From Bimastos eiseni (taxonomy: Eukaryota > Annelida > Clitellata > Crassiclitellata > Lumbricidae): a stretch of DNA of 64,000 nucleotides. The notes below the pieces were generated by a model. The model made no database searches. It was not told the DNA's origin and worked only from the letters and a program-made list of their open reading frames with translations. The first letter of the stretch is position 1; the number at the start of each line of letters is the position of its first letter. Where the stretch lies: positions 28,337,469-28,401,468 of the forward strand of contig OY365814.1 in the NCBI GenBank assembly GCA_959347315.1, given 5' to 3'. The position numbers and the translations under genes were made by a program. Shown here piece after piece: positions 12,578 through 25,425 of the stretch.

Positions 12578-12699
12578 TTTGACAACAGCAACACAAGAAA
12601 CCAGAGACTGTTGTCCTGTCAAAAATAGCCATGCAAAGTTACGTTAGTTCAGCTAATATCGAACATTCTGCCTTATATTTTAATTTGGAGACACTGTTT

Positions 12700-13165
12700 A
12701 TTATGTTATTATCAGAGTAATAATTCTGTGTTATATATTATTATCAGAGTAATAATTATGTGTTATATATTATTATCTGTGTAATAATTCTGTGTTCTAT
12801 GTTATTATCAGAGTAATAATTCTGTGTTCTATGTTATTATCAGAGTAATAATTCTGTGTTCTGTTATTATCAGAGTAATAATTCTGTGTTCTATGTTATT
12901 ATCAGAGTAATAATTCTGTGTTATATGTTATTATCAGAGTAATAATTCTGTGTTCTATGTTATTATCAGAGTAATAATTCTGTGTTCTATGTTATTATCA
13001 GAGTAATAATTCTGTGTTATATGTTATTATCAGAGTAATAATTCTGTGTTCTATGTTATTATCAGAGTAATAATTCTGTGTTCTGTGTTATTATCAGATT
13101 AATAATTCTGTGTTATATGTTTTTATCTGTGTAATAATTCTCTGTTCTATGTTATTATCTGTGTC
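12700..13165. repeat. 32-bp minisatellite, about 14 copies
   Basis: Units of TATTATCAGAGTAATAATTC plus TGTGTTCTATGT, with small variants. Each unit contains the near-palindrome ATTATCAGAGTAATAAT. It starts about 120 bp upstream of the JmjC start codon, so it lies in its 5' flank or 5' UTR intron. Confidence 0.9.
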
Positions 13166-14299
13166 ATTTCGATCACAAAACACAAGACAACGACGATCTG
13201 AGGTTCGAAGTAAATGGCATTCAATGATCCTTCGAACAATTCATGTCAAAGAAACATATGACTGAATAAATGAACATACATCCAAACTGGGAACCAAAAA
13301 ATTTAATATATATATATATATATAAATAATATATATATATAAACGTAATATAATATAAGTATGCACTTCATTGAACCACCTGCAAATGCTCTGTGGGAGC
13401 ATCAGAAATGACAAATCAAAGAATGTACACAAGAATAAACTCACACAATTCCAAATCAAATTTAGAAACCTAAAAAACATAAAAGCTTTGGAACTCATAC
13501 ATACCTTGAAGGAAATCGTAAAGCCTACCTGCTATTATTTAAAATTGATTTCCTTTCTCATAACACTTGCACTCCAATTCAATCCAACATACTAAGTACA
13601 AAATCAGGCATACATGAGAAACCAGTTTCAAAACCATTACGACTTGTTAAACATTCTTTATACTAACGGCTATCAAGAACCGCAATATGCAAGAACTCGA
13701 TGGACGACTAGCCAGAATATCAGTAGCAACACAACGCTGAGTCCCTTGACTCCAAAAGCAAAATCAGGAGAGGCAAGACAAGAGAGGCAAGACAATAGAC
13801 AGTGGGCTGCATAAAATGCATGCAAGAGCTATTGATTGGAAACATCCATGATTAGCACAATGCGAGACTAGTGCCAAGGCATGAAACAAAAATAATGCAC
13901 AGTGGTAGCCAATGAAAACGAGAAACAATGAACGCAACAGACGGAGCAATGCATCCAGCGCCCGTTCGAAAAACAACGGCCAGGTAAATGTAGCTCAGAT
14001 TCAAATGAGAATGTCTCCATGATGATAATCTAACAAGCTAATGGTCGTATTAAAATGTAGTAAAAATGGAAGACTATCAACGTTCTTGCAATTCACAAAT
14101 GGTTGTCATGTGTTTCCATAGTTTTGCATGAAAGTTATTGGTGACACAAAACTTGGGAAACACAAGTGGTTTGAAATACTGAGGGATTTAACTCTCCAAT
14201 AGCTATTGGTTGCAAGTTAATGATGGTCTATTGGCAACACAATTGGATAACATTTGCTGGTTCTAATCTGTAAGTTGTCAAGTTAACCATACATCAGAC

Positions 14300-14600
14300 T
14301 CTGTTGCCAAGCAAGCAGTACCCGCACACTCTGGGAAGTAATCGTAATCTTGACAGCACAGTGCCAAAAAGGCAAAGTTGCGGGAACAAGATTCCTCACA
14401 GGCACTTAGCCAAAACAAAGCAAGTCCTGCACTGGTCTCGAGTTCAGGACTTTGAGATTCGTCTATTGTCATCTGACACGCTTGCAAAAACGAGGATGTG
14501 AGTGTTTCTTGAAAATCCCACTCAGGGACTGAGAAATAAATATTATTATTATTATTATTATGGAAGTTTACACAGTACCCCTTCAATGCAGCCTGCTTAG
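14300..14600 (-). mobile_element. Retroposon debris: GATTAC family copy and LINE-like tail
   Basis: On the minus strand GTGCCTGTGAGGAATCTTG, a spacer with TTTTTGGCACTGTGC, then AAGATTACGATTAC match the dispersed GTGAATAAG...GATTAC family. Adjacent (14534-14600) are an ATT microsatellite and a CCCCTTCAA motif like that at the ends of the LINE tails at 22.66 and 27.12 kb. Confidence 0.45.
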
Positions 14601-15533
14601 AAGTGCTCTTGGCCCAACCGTCATAAGTTGGACAGTTTTAATAGTGTGGATAATGTAAAATAAAATATTATGCGTAGCGTTAATGGATAACCACTCATTC
14701 TATGAAGGGTCTGTGTTAATAGCCTCCCCTTGTACAGTCATACAAGTTTATAGACAAAGCATAAAAATTTGTCAGGTTGGTCAGAGAGGTGTGACCCCGA
14801 CCCCTACCCCACCCCACCAGCTTCTGCTATAAGAACTGATATAGTGCAGAATTTGTCATATCTCCACCAAGTTTCATCAGCCTACCTTTCCTTCCTGTGT
14901 ACATAGACCACAGCAGGTGAGTCTTTGTAAATTGCTATCAACTGATCGAGGCTTGCTGGCATGACAGCAGTATCACACGCAATCACATAGATTCACGCAA
15001 CATGTCTGTGCATGCGTGTCTGCACCAATGACCATCATGGAACAAATAAACCATAATAATGTTCCCATTCTAAAATGGTGGAATAAAAATTACTGTCATT
15101 GATTAAAAATAGCAGTGTATGACACTGTATGTGACATGCACACATACAGAAATTAATTCCTGGGACATACGTAGATTGCACATAAGCCGTTTAGTGAGAA
15201 TAATCACGATTTTTACGTGTAAATCAATAGCTCCACGTATAATGACGAAGCGCATCACCACATTAGGTACGACGCAGTCCTTCCGAAAATTAGTTGAACC
15301 AATTTTAGCTCTGGTGTAAAGTAAACTAAAGCGTGTTTCTCAAAACGTTAGGTGATAAAATAATGTGTCACATTGTAAACAAAATAAGGGTATGACCTGA
15401 AACTAATATTAGTTCTATGTATGACTTTCACAGATAGTTATCCACCTATTTCAATCGTCGTCCTCGTTGCAGAGAAAACTTGTTATGGCGACCAGTTGTC
15501 AACAAGTCTTTAGTCTGTGTCTTTCGTAATCGT

Positions 15534-15641
<108 letters not shown>

Positions 15642-17699
15642 CCACTCTATTCACGAGCGCGGTCTTTTGGAAACATCTGCCATGCGGTGAGTATAGATCA
15701 CGATATAACCAGTCAGCGTTCTTCCTGGGAAGTAATCAAGTCAAGCCTTTTCCTCACGTTGATTTAATTGTTATGCTGCTTTAATAACCTGTTATCATCC
15801 ATTAATGCTGTATTTGTAATTATACATTGGTTAATCAGTTTGAAATTAAACAAAGATCTTAATATTTAAAACAGTGAACTCTTCCTGGAATTTGGCATGT
15901 GGACACACTCACTCACCAATCTTACTCCGCATTGACTATAGACTGATACGTTAAATTGTTTGACACAGCCTTTTCAACACAGCAGGCCACCGAATAAATT
16001 ATTCTTGAAGCTGCGGGCCACACCAGTAAACTCAAAAGCAAGGACTTCAATTTCTTGATAATTATTAACTGTATTAACATTTTATTGTGGAATAATCATA
16101 ATAAATAGTCACATGTAGCCATGCAGGTAGGCCTGTGACTTTGTTTCTTAACTTTTTAATGCTAAAAATTTAGCAAGCTCGCGCAGATCACTTAATTAGG
16201 CATTCCAAAAAATTATTATTAGGCCAACTAACAAGATCCCTATAATTTTATAACTATCTTATACTGTGCTTGAGACATGCAACTTTTCAAGTTACATCTT
16301 CAGCTACAGTTAGTCAGACAGATTGCAGACAGAATATTTAAGCAGTTTTTTGAAGATGTGATGTCTTGAAAGACGTGTGCAAGTCACATCTTTCTACTAG
16401 ACTACTACAGCAATCCGCTTATAAATATTTGAATGCATTTGTTGCTGGCCAGAGAATATCAATATGTAGCACAGAGAAGCTCCAACCGTTAGACCATAAC
16501 AGTCCAGGAAATAGCACACTAGGGAAGTCTGTGAAGTATTATCATGTTTACAGTTGAAACATCTGAAGCAGGAGCATCTTTTTAATAAGAGTGTACTAAA
16601 AGTGAGTGAGAAGGCAGTGCAGTCAGTCGTTAGTGTTAAATGATGGCAACACCTCGTGACAGTTGTTTTTCATATGGTCTCCGACAAAGGTCAACAAGTT
16701 TAACGTTAAACCAGTCGGTCAACTCATGAAGTAGACCATGAAAGTGATAGACGTTTGCTACTGTTTTGACAGAGGGAGCAGTTGCAAAACTGACACTGGG
16801 TGCTCCTAAGGAGTAAAGCCCAAGGGAAATGACACTTCAGAGCTCAAATTTACAGGAACAGCAAAGGTGAGCATTCACTGAAGACCCGAGGGAGAATGAA
16901 TCAGCCTCATTTTGAGTGATCCAGTGGAATTGCTAACTTTTCGCTATTTAGGCACACCAGTTTTGTCCTGAGATAGCATTGTGAATCTTGACTACTAAAA
17001 TACTGATTGTGTGTGACACCTTTCGAACACTCCCAAACACAAGTAAATTCCGAGTTTGACACTTCATTTTTCACAAATCAAACCATGTTTACAGTTGAAA
17101 CATCCGATTTGTAGAGCAAAACTTACCATATTATCAGGTAAAACACCAGATTAGTCAATAATTAGGCTAGCAAAGATAACCGGGATGGCATTACAGCATA
17201 CAGACGACAGAGGAGCAAGGAGGAGTTTACGAATGAAACCGCGGGCTCTAACCACCAGAAAATCTTTTCTTAGGGAAGCCAAAGGAGATGTGTACTAATT
17301 CCCTCAAATAAATACAAATGACTAAACGTCAACCATATGGCAACTGCAGAACAGAGTGACGTACATCAGCCGACAGTAATGTATCTTCCTGACACACAAG
17401 TAACCAAACAAATGTAATAGAAATGGATGCAACTGGTAAAGTTTATGGTAATACATCCAGGAATTCTCAGCCACAAATTAAAAATATCGCTTTTCCATAG
17501 CGATAAACACGAGTTCTAAGTTCAACATGAAAACCGTACCATATGTGATGGACAACCAGGGACAAACCAAGGCAACTATAATGATCAGACTGAGTAAAAA
17601 GTACATGCTTTAAAGACATACAGGCTTTACCCTCTAGGACAGTTAAACACAGACCAACCACTTAACAAAACATAGTGAAAATTTATAAAGCACAACATC

Positions 17700-18000
17700 A
17701 AGGAAAAGTCATCAGTAGCACTCCTGACCCAACAAGGGGAACCCTCGTTCAAACAAAGAGATGTCTAGTACCAGCAGAACAGAGGAGACAGAGTGACTAG
17801 TGATTCAGTTCCAGTTTAATGAGGAATGCTTTTCCAGGCCACAGAACCCGACGAAAGCAAAGCTGCTGTGCTGAGTTGTGGAGGAATGAGCCCTGGGAAC
17901 AATTGAAGGTCCCTTCACTCACCCTGACCGGCTGAGAGAAGGGACCTGCGGCCAGGAAAAGAAGAGGCAGAGATGCACTCTGAGCCGAACTAAGATGGGG
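17700..18000 (-). mobile_element. Probable non-LTR reverse transcriptase C-terminal relic
   Basis: The minus strand has a degenerate SFAFVG...VAWKSIPH-like stretch matching the (F)VGP..WNSLP tail of LINE reverse transcriptases, with frameshifts. Boundaries are approximate. Confidence 0.4.
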
Positions 18001-18780
18001 CAATTCTCACCAAGCACGAAAGCTAAATCTTAAATTCAATGCATTGAGTGATAAGCATAACAGCAACCAGTGCAAAGTATTTCAGGATGCCACAAATCAG
18101 GCAATTAAAAAAGTGAAAGCTTGGATCAGTGCAGAATCAATCTGTGTATTAAGTTATCATACATAACGGATCTGACAGAGACGAGAGCAACAGGTACGAC
18201 AGACGATGTTAACACGCATCATCCATTTACGATACATTAAATAAAATACCATGACAAATATAATCTTAATGTAATTAGACAGCAGCTAATATTCGGTTAC
18301 GTGCTGTTTAAAATTTCTTGACCTGGTCATCTGCGAACACAATACGTACGAGTAATAATAATCTTCTTTATCTAATGTCGTGTACAGGGCTGTCATCAAA
18401 TGTACAGCCATCAAATCAACAGAGCACACAAAAGCCAAGTTTAAAGTCTCCACCAAGTACAATTTAATTAGTTAGTGTCCAGAGTGGTCATCCATGTAGC
18501 AGAGTTCTGTTAGCATGATGTTGATAAAACCTGAGCACAAGCAAGTCTTCTATCAAAATCCAACTGCAGTCAGGATTGAGCTGATCAATTGGCAAGATGT
18601 CCAAGAGTTACGAGCTATTATGCATTACAACTTTTATCCCAATACGAAATACACAGGCAGGTCATTAGGGACGAACCGAAACTCTGCTCGGTAGTACTCG
18701 GCGTAAAACTCAGACAAACAATGGGTCCAAGTTTTAAAAAAAAATCTTTTCTCCGGTTTTCAGTCTTGAAAATGAACACT

Positions 18781-18891
18781 GATTATATTATTTACAAAAC
18801 GACAATCGACCTAACTGAAAACATGTTTGTAGAACGAGAATAAGATTATTTTATTTACAAACTACAATCGATGTAACTAAAAACACGTTAA
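18781..18891. repeat. Diverged tandem duplication, two ~47-bp units
   Basis: GATTATATTATTTACAAAAC... at 18781-18827 and GATTATTTTATTTACAAACT... at 18845-18891 align over their whole lengths, with about 64 bp between starts. Confidence 0.65.
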
Positions 18892-19200
18892 TATTAGTAC
18901 TTACTAGAACTTTACTACTTCCTAGTGTAAACTGAGGCAAAACCAAAAAATTCTTTAAAATTGTGCTAACTGCCACACTTAAAAAATCAAGAGAATGAAA
19001 CTTTCTTAAAATATTTTAAACTTGGACCGGGTACCATCCAACTCATACGACTCTGTACTCGGCAGGAAGTTCATCCCTAAAGGCAATTGTTGGCAAGTGT
19101 GATCAAGTTTAGGCCTTTTGTAAGACATCCATCTTGAGTCTAAAGCCAGAGAAAAGTTAAACTCCAAGTATGTTAAGCTCCCATGTAAGGTCCTTAAATT

Positions 19201-19306
19201 GATGTTTTAATACATACATATATTCATAGTCATGAATTTATTTAAACTCTAGAAATAGCAACATTGAAGTTTTAATACATACAGTAGAGTAGTCATGAAT
19301 TTATTA
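19201..19306 (-). repeat. Tandem duplication carrying two candidate SIAH poly(A) signals
   Basis: Segments 19201-19242 and 19266-19306 are diverged copies (TTTTAATACATACA...CATGAATTTATT). Each contains AATAAA on the minus strand (19242-19237 and 19305-19300), about 445-510 bases past the SIAH stop codon. Either could be the poly(A) signal; this is motif-only evidence. Confidence 0.4.
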
Positions 19307-19747
19307 CGTGCACATTAAAAAACTAAACCTTGGCAGCTCAAATTGGATAATGTCACAGCTGTTGCTCAATGTGCATAGTCACTGCCAATGTATACATGAA
19401 AGGACAGCCAGAGGCCAATGATAAGCAGGAGTCTCGAACCAGAGCGCAACTACAACTCCGCCAACCAACACGTCAAAACAATCAATGCAATAATGGTGAC
19501 ACGTGGAAATGCAAAGTCTCAACATTTCAGCAAAACAAAAACTTGCAAACTGCACTGTCGAATCATAATCCCCTAATGAAACGGATGACCCTGGGAGACG
19601 CCAAAGTGGCTTCCGTCGCGGACTCGAATATTTACCGGATGAACAGAAACACCTACGACGTCACATGCCACCGGTCAGATGTCAAAAGGTCGATGACATT
19701 CGTGCCATTTCTTGCTAAACTATGCTAACGCACGCCTCACTAGATAT

Positions 19748-22700
19748 CTAACCCATGTTGATCGTCACATTTATGCTAAGGTTGCCGTTGTCTGCGAAAT
19801 GCTGGGCGACATTCGTGTCAAAGACCAGGCAGTCGCTCGTGTTAATAGCAGATTGGACGCCATCGTGAATGCTCCTTGGCGTTGCCTCCCAAGTCAACCG
19901 TCGCTTCTGACCATTCAGCTCGAGCCTAAGACGTCAACATGAGAAATTAAACAATTTATCTTCACCTCCAAAATAAACAGTGACACTGCAGTGTAGATTA
20001 CAGATTATTTTCTTTTGGCCTTAGTGTCTAGGCTTCGAGTTCCTATGAACATGCCAATGACCATTCCGTCACACCAGAGAGCATAGATCACAGAAAGAGG
20101 CAATATTCCAAGCATAAGCCAATGATTTATTTCTCACTGTTTCGTGACAAAGCGGGTTATAGACCATTGAAGCAAAGGTGACAAAAAGTCTCGGCATCAG
20201 TATCATCGACAGGCCAAAAAGTATCAGCGGTACACATGCGACACCAACAAAATAAAAACAATCTTGATACTCGCTGCAATAATGAAAAAAGTACCGGCCA
20301 TGCCAAGCATTACAATATCTTATCATTATATAAACAGCACCGGTAAAGGACTTATCCAAGGTCCCACCACAACAATGGTTACAGGTCGAGCGTCCTATCC
20401 ATTCTGCTATCTTGCCCCACCAGACTAACTGTTAACTGATCACTGGTTCTGCCTCTAATCTTTACCCCTTCAATTTTTATATTAAACTCAGTGAAATTGG
20501 CCAGAAGTGGTAAGGACTAACACTTTAACGACCAGCACGTAGCAGAATGTGTGAAATCAATCTAGCTGGTCGTAAAATGGTTAAGGACTGAATCACGTTA
20601 AAAAACAACAAACGATGTGTCATTAGTAGCCAAACCGAATAAATTCCGTTTGCAAACTGCTTACCTGTAGGCAAAACTTTCAGCTTGCTTTCTCGTTCCT
20701 ATCAACTGTACAATGGTGTAGAAGAGTTGATTCCCTTCAGACTTCTCCTGCTTTTCCAGAACTAGCATGAAATGGTGACCAAAGCAGGTTTGCATCATGA
20801 CCCAGTCAACCGCTCCCGGCAAATTTATATCGGTGGCCAGGAATACAATGTCCTCACCTAAAGACACAGTGTCAAGCACAGGCAACCATTCACAATAAGA
20901 AATTACGTTAGAAATCAACCCGAGATTAGAAACAATATATATATCTTGACACAATATTGCAACACAAAAAAACAAGAAATACAGAGAATCGAAATTGGTG
21001 AGAACTCGATTTGTATCATGGATTGTGATCTAAAACTTTCAAAAGCCATTCTATGGCCAAGCAAGCACAGGGTACCAGCTTATTTACGCGTGTTTTGCAC
21101 TGAGGCATTCCTTAGGCAGTTGCTGCATGGAGAGACTTCACATGGTACATAATTTCCAGAACTAGCATGAAATGAACAGCCTAGAGCCATCGATGATTGT
21201 CATATTGTTAGTCTGGGCAAGACAGCAAATCACAAGGCAGTTAGCAAACAGCTCTTTAGAAGTTTGATAGGTTCTTACAGAAACTTTAAAGAACTCACAT
21301 ACAACTATGTTTACACAAGTGACTAGGAGGCAAGCAGGAAGTTTTGTGATGAACTGACTCAGTTCAGAGACAATTCCATTAGTATCCTGCAGAGCTAGTA
21401 AAGTTGGGTCAGATGCAACCTTTCCACTGAACCCAGTTTTCCCACCTCACGGTGAAATATCTTACCTTGTAAGGTTGTGATGCTCTTGTGCTGCTGCAGA
21501 AGGTGAGGCATAACCTGTTCCAGGGAGCCCTGCCATTTACACGATGCCCCCGGGCAAGGACAGCTGTATGGTCTGATAATGATGAACAGAACACAAACAC
21601 ATCAATTCCAAGGCAAGGTTTTCTAAGACTGCACTAAATTCAATGAATTTAAAGCATTTCGAGAAAATTGGGCAAACATTTAGTATCGAAGTGCATAGGT
21701 TTCACTATTACTGGCAGAAGAAAACTGTGCTGGTGCACCATGATTGGTCGATTCAAATTAGATTGATCAGCTAAATAGGGAATTGCTTCAACAGGGGATG
21801 TGGCTACGTTATTGCCCATGAATGAAAGGCAATGGTTTGGTGCAAATATCAGATCGGTTAGCAACATATTGGGACATCGAGAATATACCAAGGACCTACA
21901 CACATCTGACAGTAAACTAGTCGGAAATTCGTAAATAGATAACACGCCATACCAAACACCAGTTAGCCTCTATGTACATAATTATAGCCCATGTATATTG
22001 TACAAGAACCGATGACAGCACGCAAAGATCCTTAACACCTTCGTGACCAGTATGCACTAAATTGTGTGTGAAACTAATGTGGCTGGTCATTAGATGGTCA
22101 AACAACACCATAAATCAACCAATGCTGACACTGAATGTGTGCCAAAAATGAAAATGGTATTCAAAGGATGTTCACTTTTTCTAAGGCTGAATTTATTTAT
22201 GTGTGTGTGTGTGTAAATTTATTGAATAATTTAAAACAAAATTGTTTGCAAATACTTGTGTGTACAGCATTTGTCGAGGCTGGAATATTCCCAAAGCTGG
22301 AATATTCATCCGAGGCGAACGCCCAAGGTGATTTCTGGTTATTTCCTAATATAGATTCTTGCCAACATAGTAATACATACACGAATAAACACATACATGC
22401 AAGCGGTCAACAATCCTGCAGGTTAAAGGTGCTAAATAAATGAGTGAAAACGAGATAAAAAGAACATCGCTGACCTGAATTCGCAGCCGTCTTCATGACC
22501 AGTCTTTTCCGTGTGTGGCAGCGTTGCGTCACATCCGTTGGAGATGTACTTGCATGGAAACATAACCTGGCTCGCCACCTTTTCCATTGCCAAGTTGCGA
22601 ATGTTCCCTGATTAACGAATCGAGACATTCACTTCAATTAATAAATCAATTAAACATGATATAGCACCCCTTCAAGAAATATACTCAGAGGCACTCCCAG

Positions 22701-24602
22701 TCTAACCTCAGTAAATAGGACAGATTTAAGAGTAGAAAGAAGATGAGTAGTTCCTGGTAATCCCATTCCATAGGAATCCCATTCAAAGTGGTAGGGCCCA
22801 CAACAGAGAAGGCACAATATATATCTATATCTTTGTTTATTAGACAAATAGTCACAAACTGACACACTGCAGTTAGTTACAGAAGGTGAAAATCGGTTGT
22901 AGAGGGTCTAAGTTCTGTTCAATTCTACTTTATCATTTCGCTGCAGCTTTATCAATAGCTTTAAATTTATAAAAATTTCTTGGAATAAAGCACCTATCGT
23001 CTTTGGTCTGGAGGCTACCTGAAAGAATGAACGGTTACAAACGGCAAGCCGCACGAAAACAATCAAGAAATAATGCATTACAAATAGATATCAAATCGCG
23101 TGCGGCAGCCTGTCAGGTGCCTTCAGCTAACGATGCCTGCAGCACAGTAGTGCGCGAGGCATTTAGTAGAGAAGGCCCTGCACAGTAGAGCGCAGTACCC
23201 TTTGAGTGCTGGCAGCAGTAGGGTGGCAAAGCTCCTGAAGGTAAGCAGGTGCAGCCCCAATAAGACAGTGCCACACTAAGAAGGTGATTCGAAATGCAAT
23301 GTGCTGCAGGAGAGGAAGAGAGTGCAACACATCACACATATAGGCAGAAACGATGGTCTATCCTAGTTAGCGCATTGGTGTCTAGTAGAGTAAAAACATA
23401 CACTAAATGCAAGTTGTACATGAAAAGGTGATTATATACCATACCTAATGGTGCCAGCTCGTTCAACTATAGTTTATGGTCCAGTGGGGCATAATGACTG
23501 ACCATGGTGAAAGGATTACGATGAAGTTACAAAATATCAGCGTAATGGCTACAAGGAACTTTTTCTTCTCATGGACTTAAATTGGATGGGCTCACAAGTT
23601 TGGAAACACACCATATAACACATCAAAAAAAGTTTTGAAAACAAAAAAGAACACTATGACAAGACTTGTCTCCCTTACCAAGCGCTCCTCTGCACGTCGG
23701 ACAGAACTGAAGTTTCGGTCGGCAATGTGAGCACACAATGTGACCGCTCTGGCACTGCATTATGGGTGGCAGAGCATAATCGAAACAGACCGGGCACTCA
23801 AAGAGTGATGCCAGATCAGTTCCACCAGGCGACACCGCTGCAAACAAACAACATATCACATCACAAGCAACCACATAATACATTACAACTACATAATATA
23901 TTACAACCACATAATACATTACAACCACATAACACATTACAACTACATAATATATTACAACCACATAATACATTACAACCACATAATACAATTACAGTGA
24001 CACACTCAGGGAAACATTACACACTAAGTAAAAACATATTCCCAGACTAGAAAAGAAATTGAAAAACAGGGAGGAAATTTGACACAACTAACTATATTAA
24101 CAAACATGTAGATTTTACATGCATAATATCCTTTAAATAAATAAATGCAAATAAACAGACTTTGCAGGCCTAATGAGTCCTTTAATAAACAAAGAAAACT
24201 AATACATTGTGTATGCATGTAGTGATTCTTTAAAAACGAATGAATAAACAAAAAGACTTTGCATGGTAACTCTTCAACGATGAACGTGTTCTAAAACTGA
24301 CTTGGAAATCGATGGAACCGTCATCAAAGAATTAAATAAAAACAAACTGAAAAACAAATACACTCAGCGCTTGGTTCCACGTAAATAACGTAGCCTATGC
24401 GGGTACGAAGCAATACTGCAAGAAGCTCAGTTAGGTTCATGGCCAACCACTAGATCACATGCCCTTTACTTTACATTAACAGATGATAAGCATGCCAGGC
24501 ACAAGACAGCCAAGAAATCCTAACAAAAGAAGGGAAGACGATAAACTTACGACTGGCAGATGAAAGACTTCTGACAGCACTCATAGGCGGTTGGTGATTC
24601 AT
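19748..24602 (-). CDS. SIAH1: SIAH-type RING E3 ubiquitin ligase (seven in absentia), complete 6-exon gene
   Basis: E3 ligase that brings E2 enzymes to substrates for proteasomal degradation. Minus-strand coding exons: 24602-24551, 23837-23679, 22607-22475, 21572-21466, 20857-20665, 19925-19748. They total 822 nt, giving 273 aa (human SIAH1 has 282). All splice sites are GT-AG and phases agree. Residues 1-25 are a Ser/Pro-rich lead ([17 protein letters not shown]). The C3HC4 RING uses C32, C35, C46, H50, C53, C56, C63 and C66. The double SIAH zinc finger begins at [12 protein letters not shown] and runs through [11 protein letters not shown] to [10 protein letters not shown]. The substrate-binding domain has [18 protein letters not shown] and LVLEKQEK, and ends [13 protein letters not shown]. 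The start codon is set by the N-terminal exon; upstream (24603-24633) is 5' UTR ending at an AG acceptor, so another noncoding exon lies further right. Whether it is orthologous to SIAH1 or to a shared SIAH1/2 ancestor cannot be told here; invertebrates usually have one. Confidence 0.96.
20521..20586. mobile_element. Foldback MITE-like element, TTAACC family (copy 2)
   Basis: CACTTTAACGACCAGC at the left and GCTGGTCGTAAAATGGTTAA at the right form an imperfect inverted repeat with a ~27-bp loop. It lies just past the SIAH exon 5 donor, in intron 5. Confidence 0.6.
21060..21100 (-). repeat. GATTAC-family fragment
   Basis: Minus-strand GCGTAAATAAGCTGGTACCC matches the GTGAATAAGCTGGTGCC core of the dispersed family. 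Short remnant in SIAH intron 4. Confidence 0.4.
22031..22101. mobile_element. Foldback MITE-like element, TTAACC family (copy 3)
   Basis: CTTAACACCTTCGTGACCAG and CTGGTCATTAGATGGTCAA are imperfect inverted repeats. It resembles the copy at 20521-20586, and lies in SIAH intron 3. Confidence 0.6.
22655..22815 (-). mobile_element. Non-LTR retrotransposon 3' end relic
   Basis: Minus strand: a GGGCCCTACCACTTTGAATG segment (like the RT GP..WN motif), then a variant of the CTTGAAGGGGTGCTATATC tail. It lies in SIAH intron 2, next to exon 3. Confidence 0.5.
23860..23993. repeat. 18-bp tandem repeat, seven copies
   Basis: Units ACAACCACATAATACATT and ACAACTACATAATATATT alternate. The array begins about 23 bp upstream of the SIAH RING exon acceptor at 23838, so it lies where the branch point and polypyrimidine tract of that intron are expected. 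Confidence 0.85.
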
Positions 24603-24633
24603 TCTTTTTCTGGTCTCCAGTATCAGTAACTAC
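24603..24633 (-). other. SIAH 5' UTR portion of first coding exon
   Basis: An AG acceptor in a TATTTTCAG context at 24635-24634 precedes 31 untranslated bases and then the ATG at 24602. The frame continuing upstream of the ATG is closed by stops, so translation must start here. Confidence 0.65.
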
Positions 24634-24814
24634 CTGAAAATACCAGATAAAGCCACATCCAGCATTCATTGTTTGTTAATTATTTATTCATTATTTAACA
24701 GGTAAACAAGGACTTAAACATGGATTGCTAAAAAAACAATAAAAGTAAAACTGTGCTTACGGGTGGCTGGCCTGCGGAAATATAAATTCAGAATAAAACT
24801 CACAAAATAATAGC

Positions 24815-24885
24815 TCAAGATTTCTACAGTGCTCACAAAAGCTAAGCTGCGGGAATCAGGTTATTCACAGGCACGCAAAATCTTA
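24815..24885 (-). repeat. GATTAC-family copy
   Basis: Minus strand GCGTGCCTGTGAATAACCTG, then CAGCTTAGCTTTTGTGAGCA and an AAATCTTGAGC end. It is a member of the dispersed family. Confidence 0.45.
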
Positions 24886-25334
24886 AGGCAGCCAAAACTG
24901 CTGTTATTTTAATGGCTTTGGAACACAAATAACTAAGTACAGACTAGTATAGGATTCTGCTATGGTTAAGAATGTGCAAGAAGCAAGAGCAAAAAAGGGT
25001 GAAGTGATTGGTGTAGGCCTAGTCAATGGCTTTGCTCAGATATTACACCTAAATTACAGACAGGAAGATGTCCAATGAATGTTTGGGTGCATACAGAGTA
25101 AGCTTGCTCAAGGGATGAATCTGGATTTTTCTTTTGTTGCTCCTATTTTTATCACGCTCGAGCCTTCCACTCACAACTAAAGTGTCATCTCTTCAAGAAC
25201 TCATACTCTGACTCATTCGATCCTTCGCCCTTCCACTTTCGCGCTAAAAGACACCCGTCTTAACACCTCTGCCCTTTACTTTTCCTTAGGCAACCGGACT
25301 TTTTCCTCCTCCACACAGCTCTTTTAACAAACCC

Positions 25335-25425
25335 TCGGATTCGACGCAGCGCTCGTGAATAAGTTGGTAACCTGTGTTTGGCATTCTAGTGGTGCTGTAT
25401 AAGTTTGGAGATTACGGTTGTATTA
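25335..25425 (+). repeat. GATTAC-family copy
   Basis: GACGCAGCGCTCGTGAATAA, a spacer, TTCTAGTGGTGCTGTATAAG and TTTGGAGATTACGGTTGT follow the family order on the plus strand. Confidence 0.55.

Noticed and set aside
19369..19728. 119-codon plus-strand frame
   Set aside because: It lies opposite the presumed SIAH 3' UTR, has no recognisable domain and no supported splice partners.
20069..20359. 96-codon minus-strand hydrophobic frame
   Set aside because: It is inside SIAH intron 5 with no homology that I recognise and no splice sites linking it to SIAH exons.
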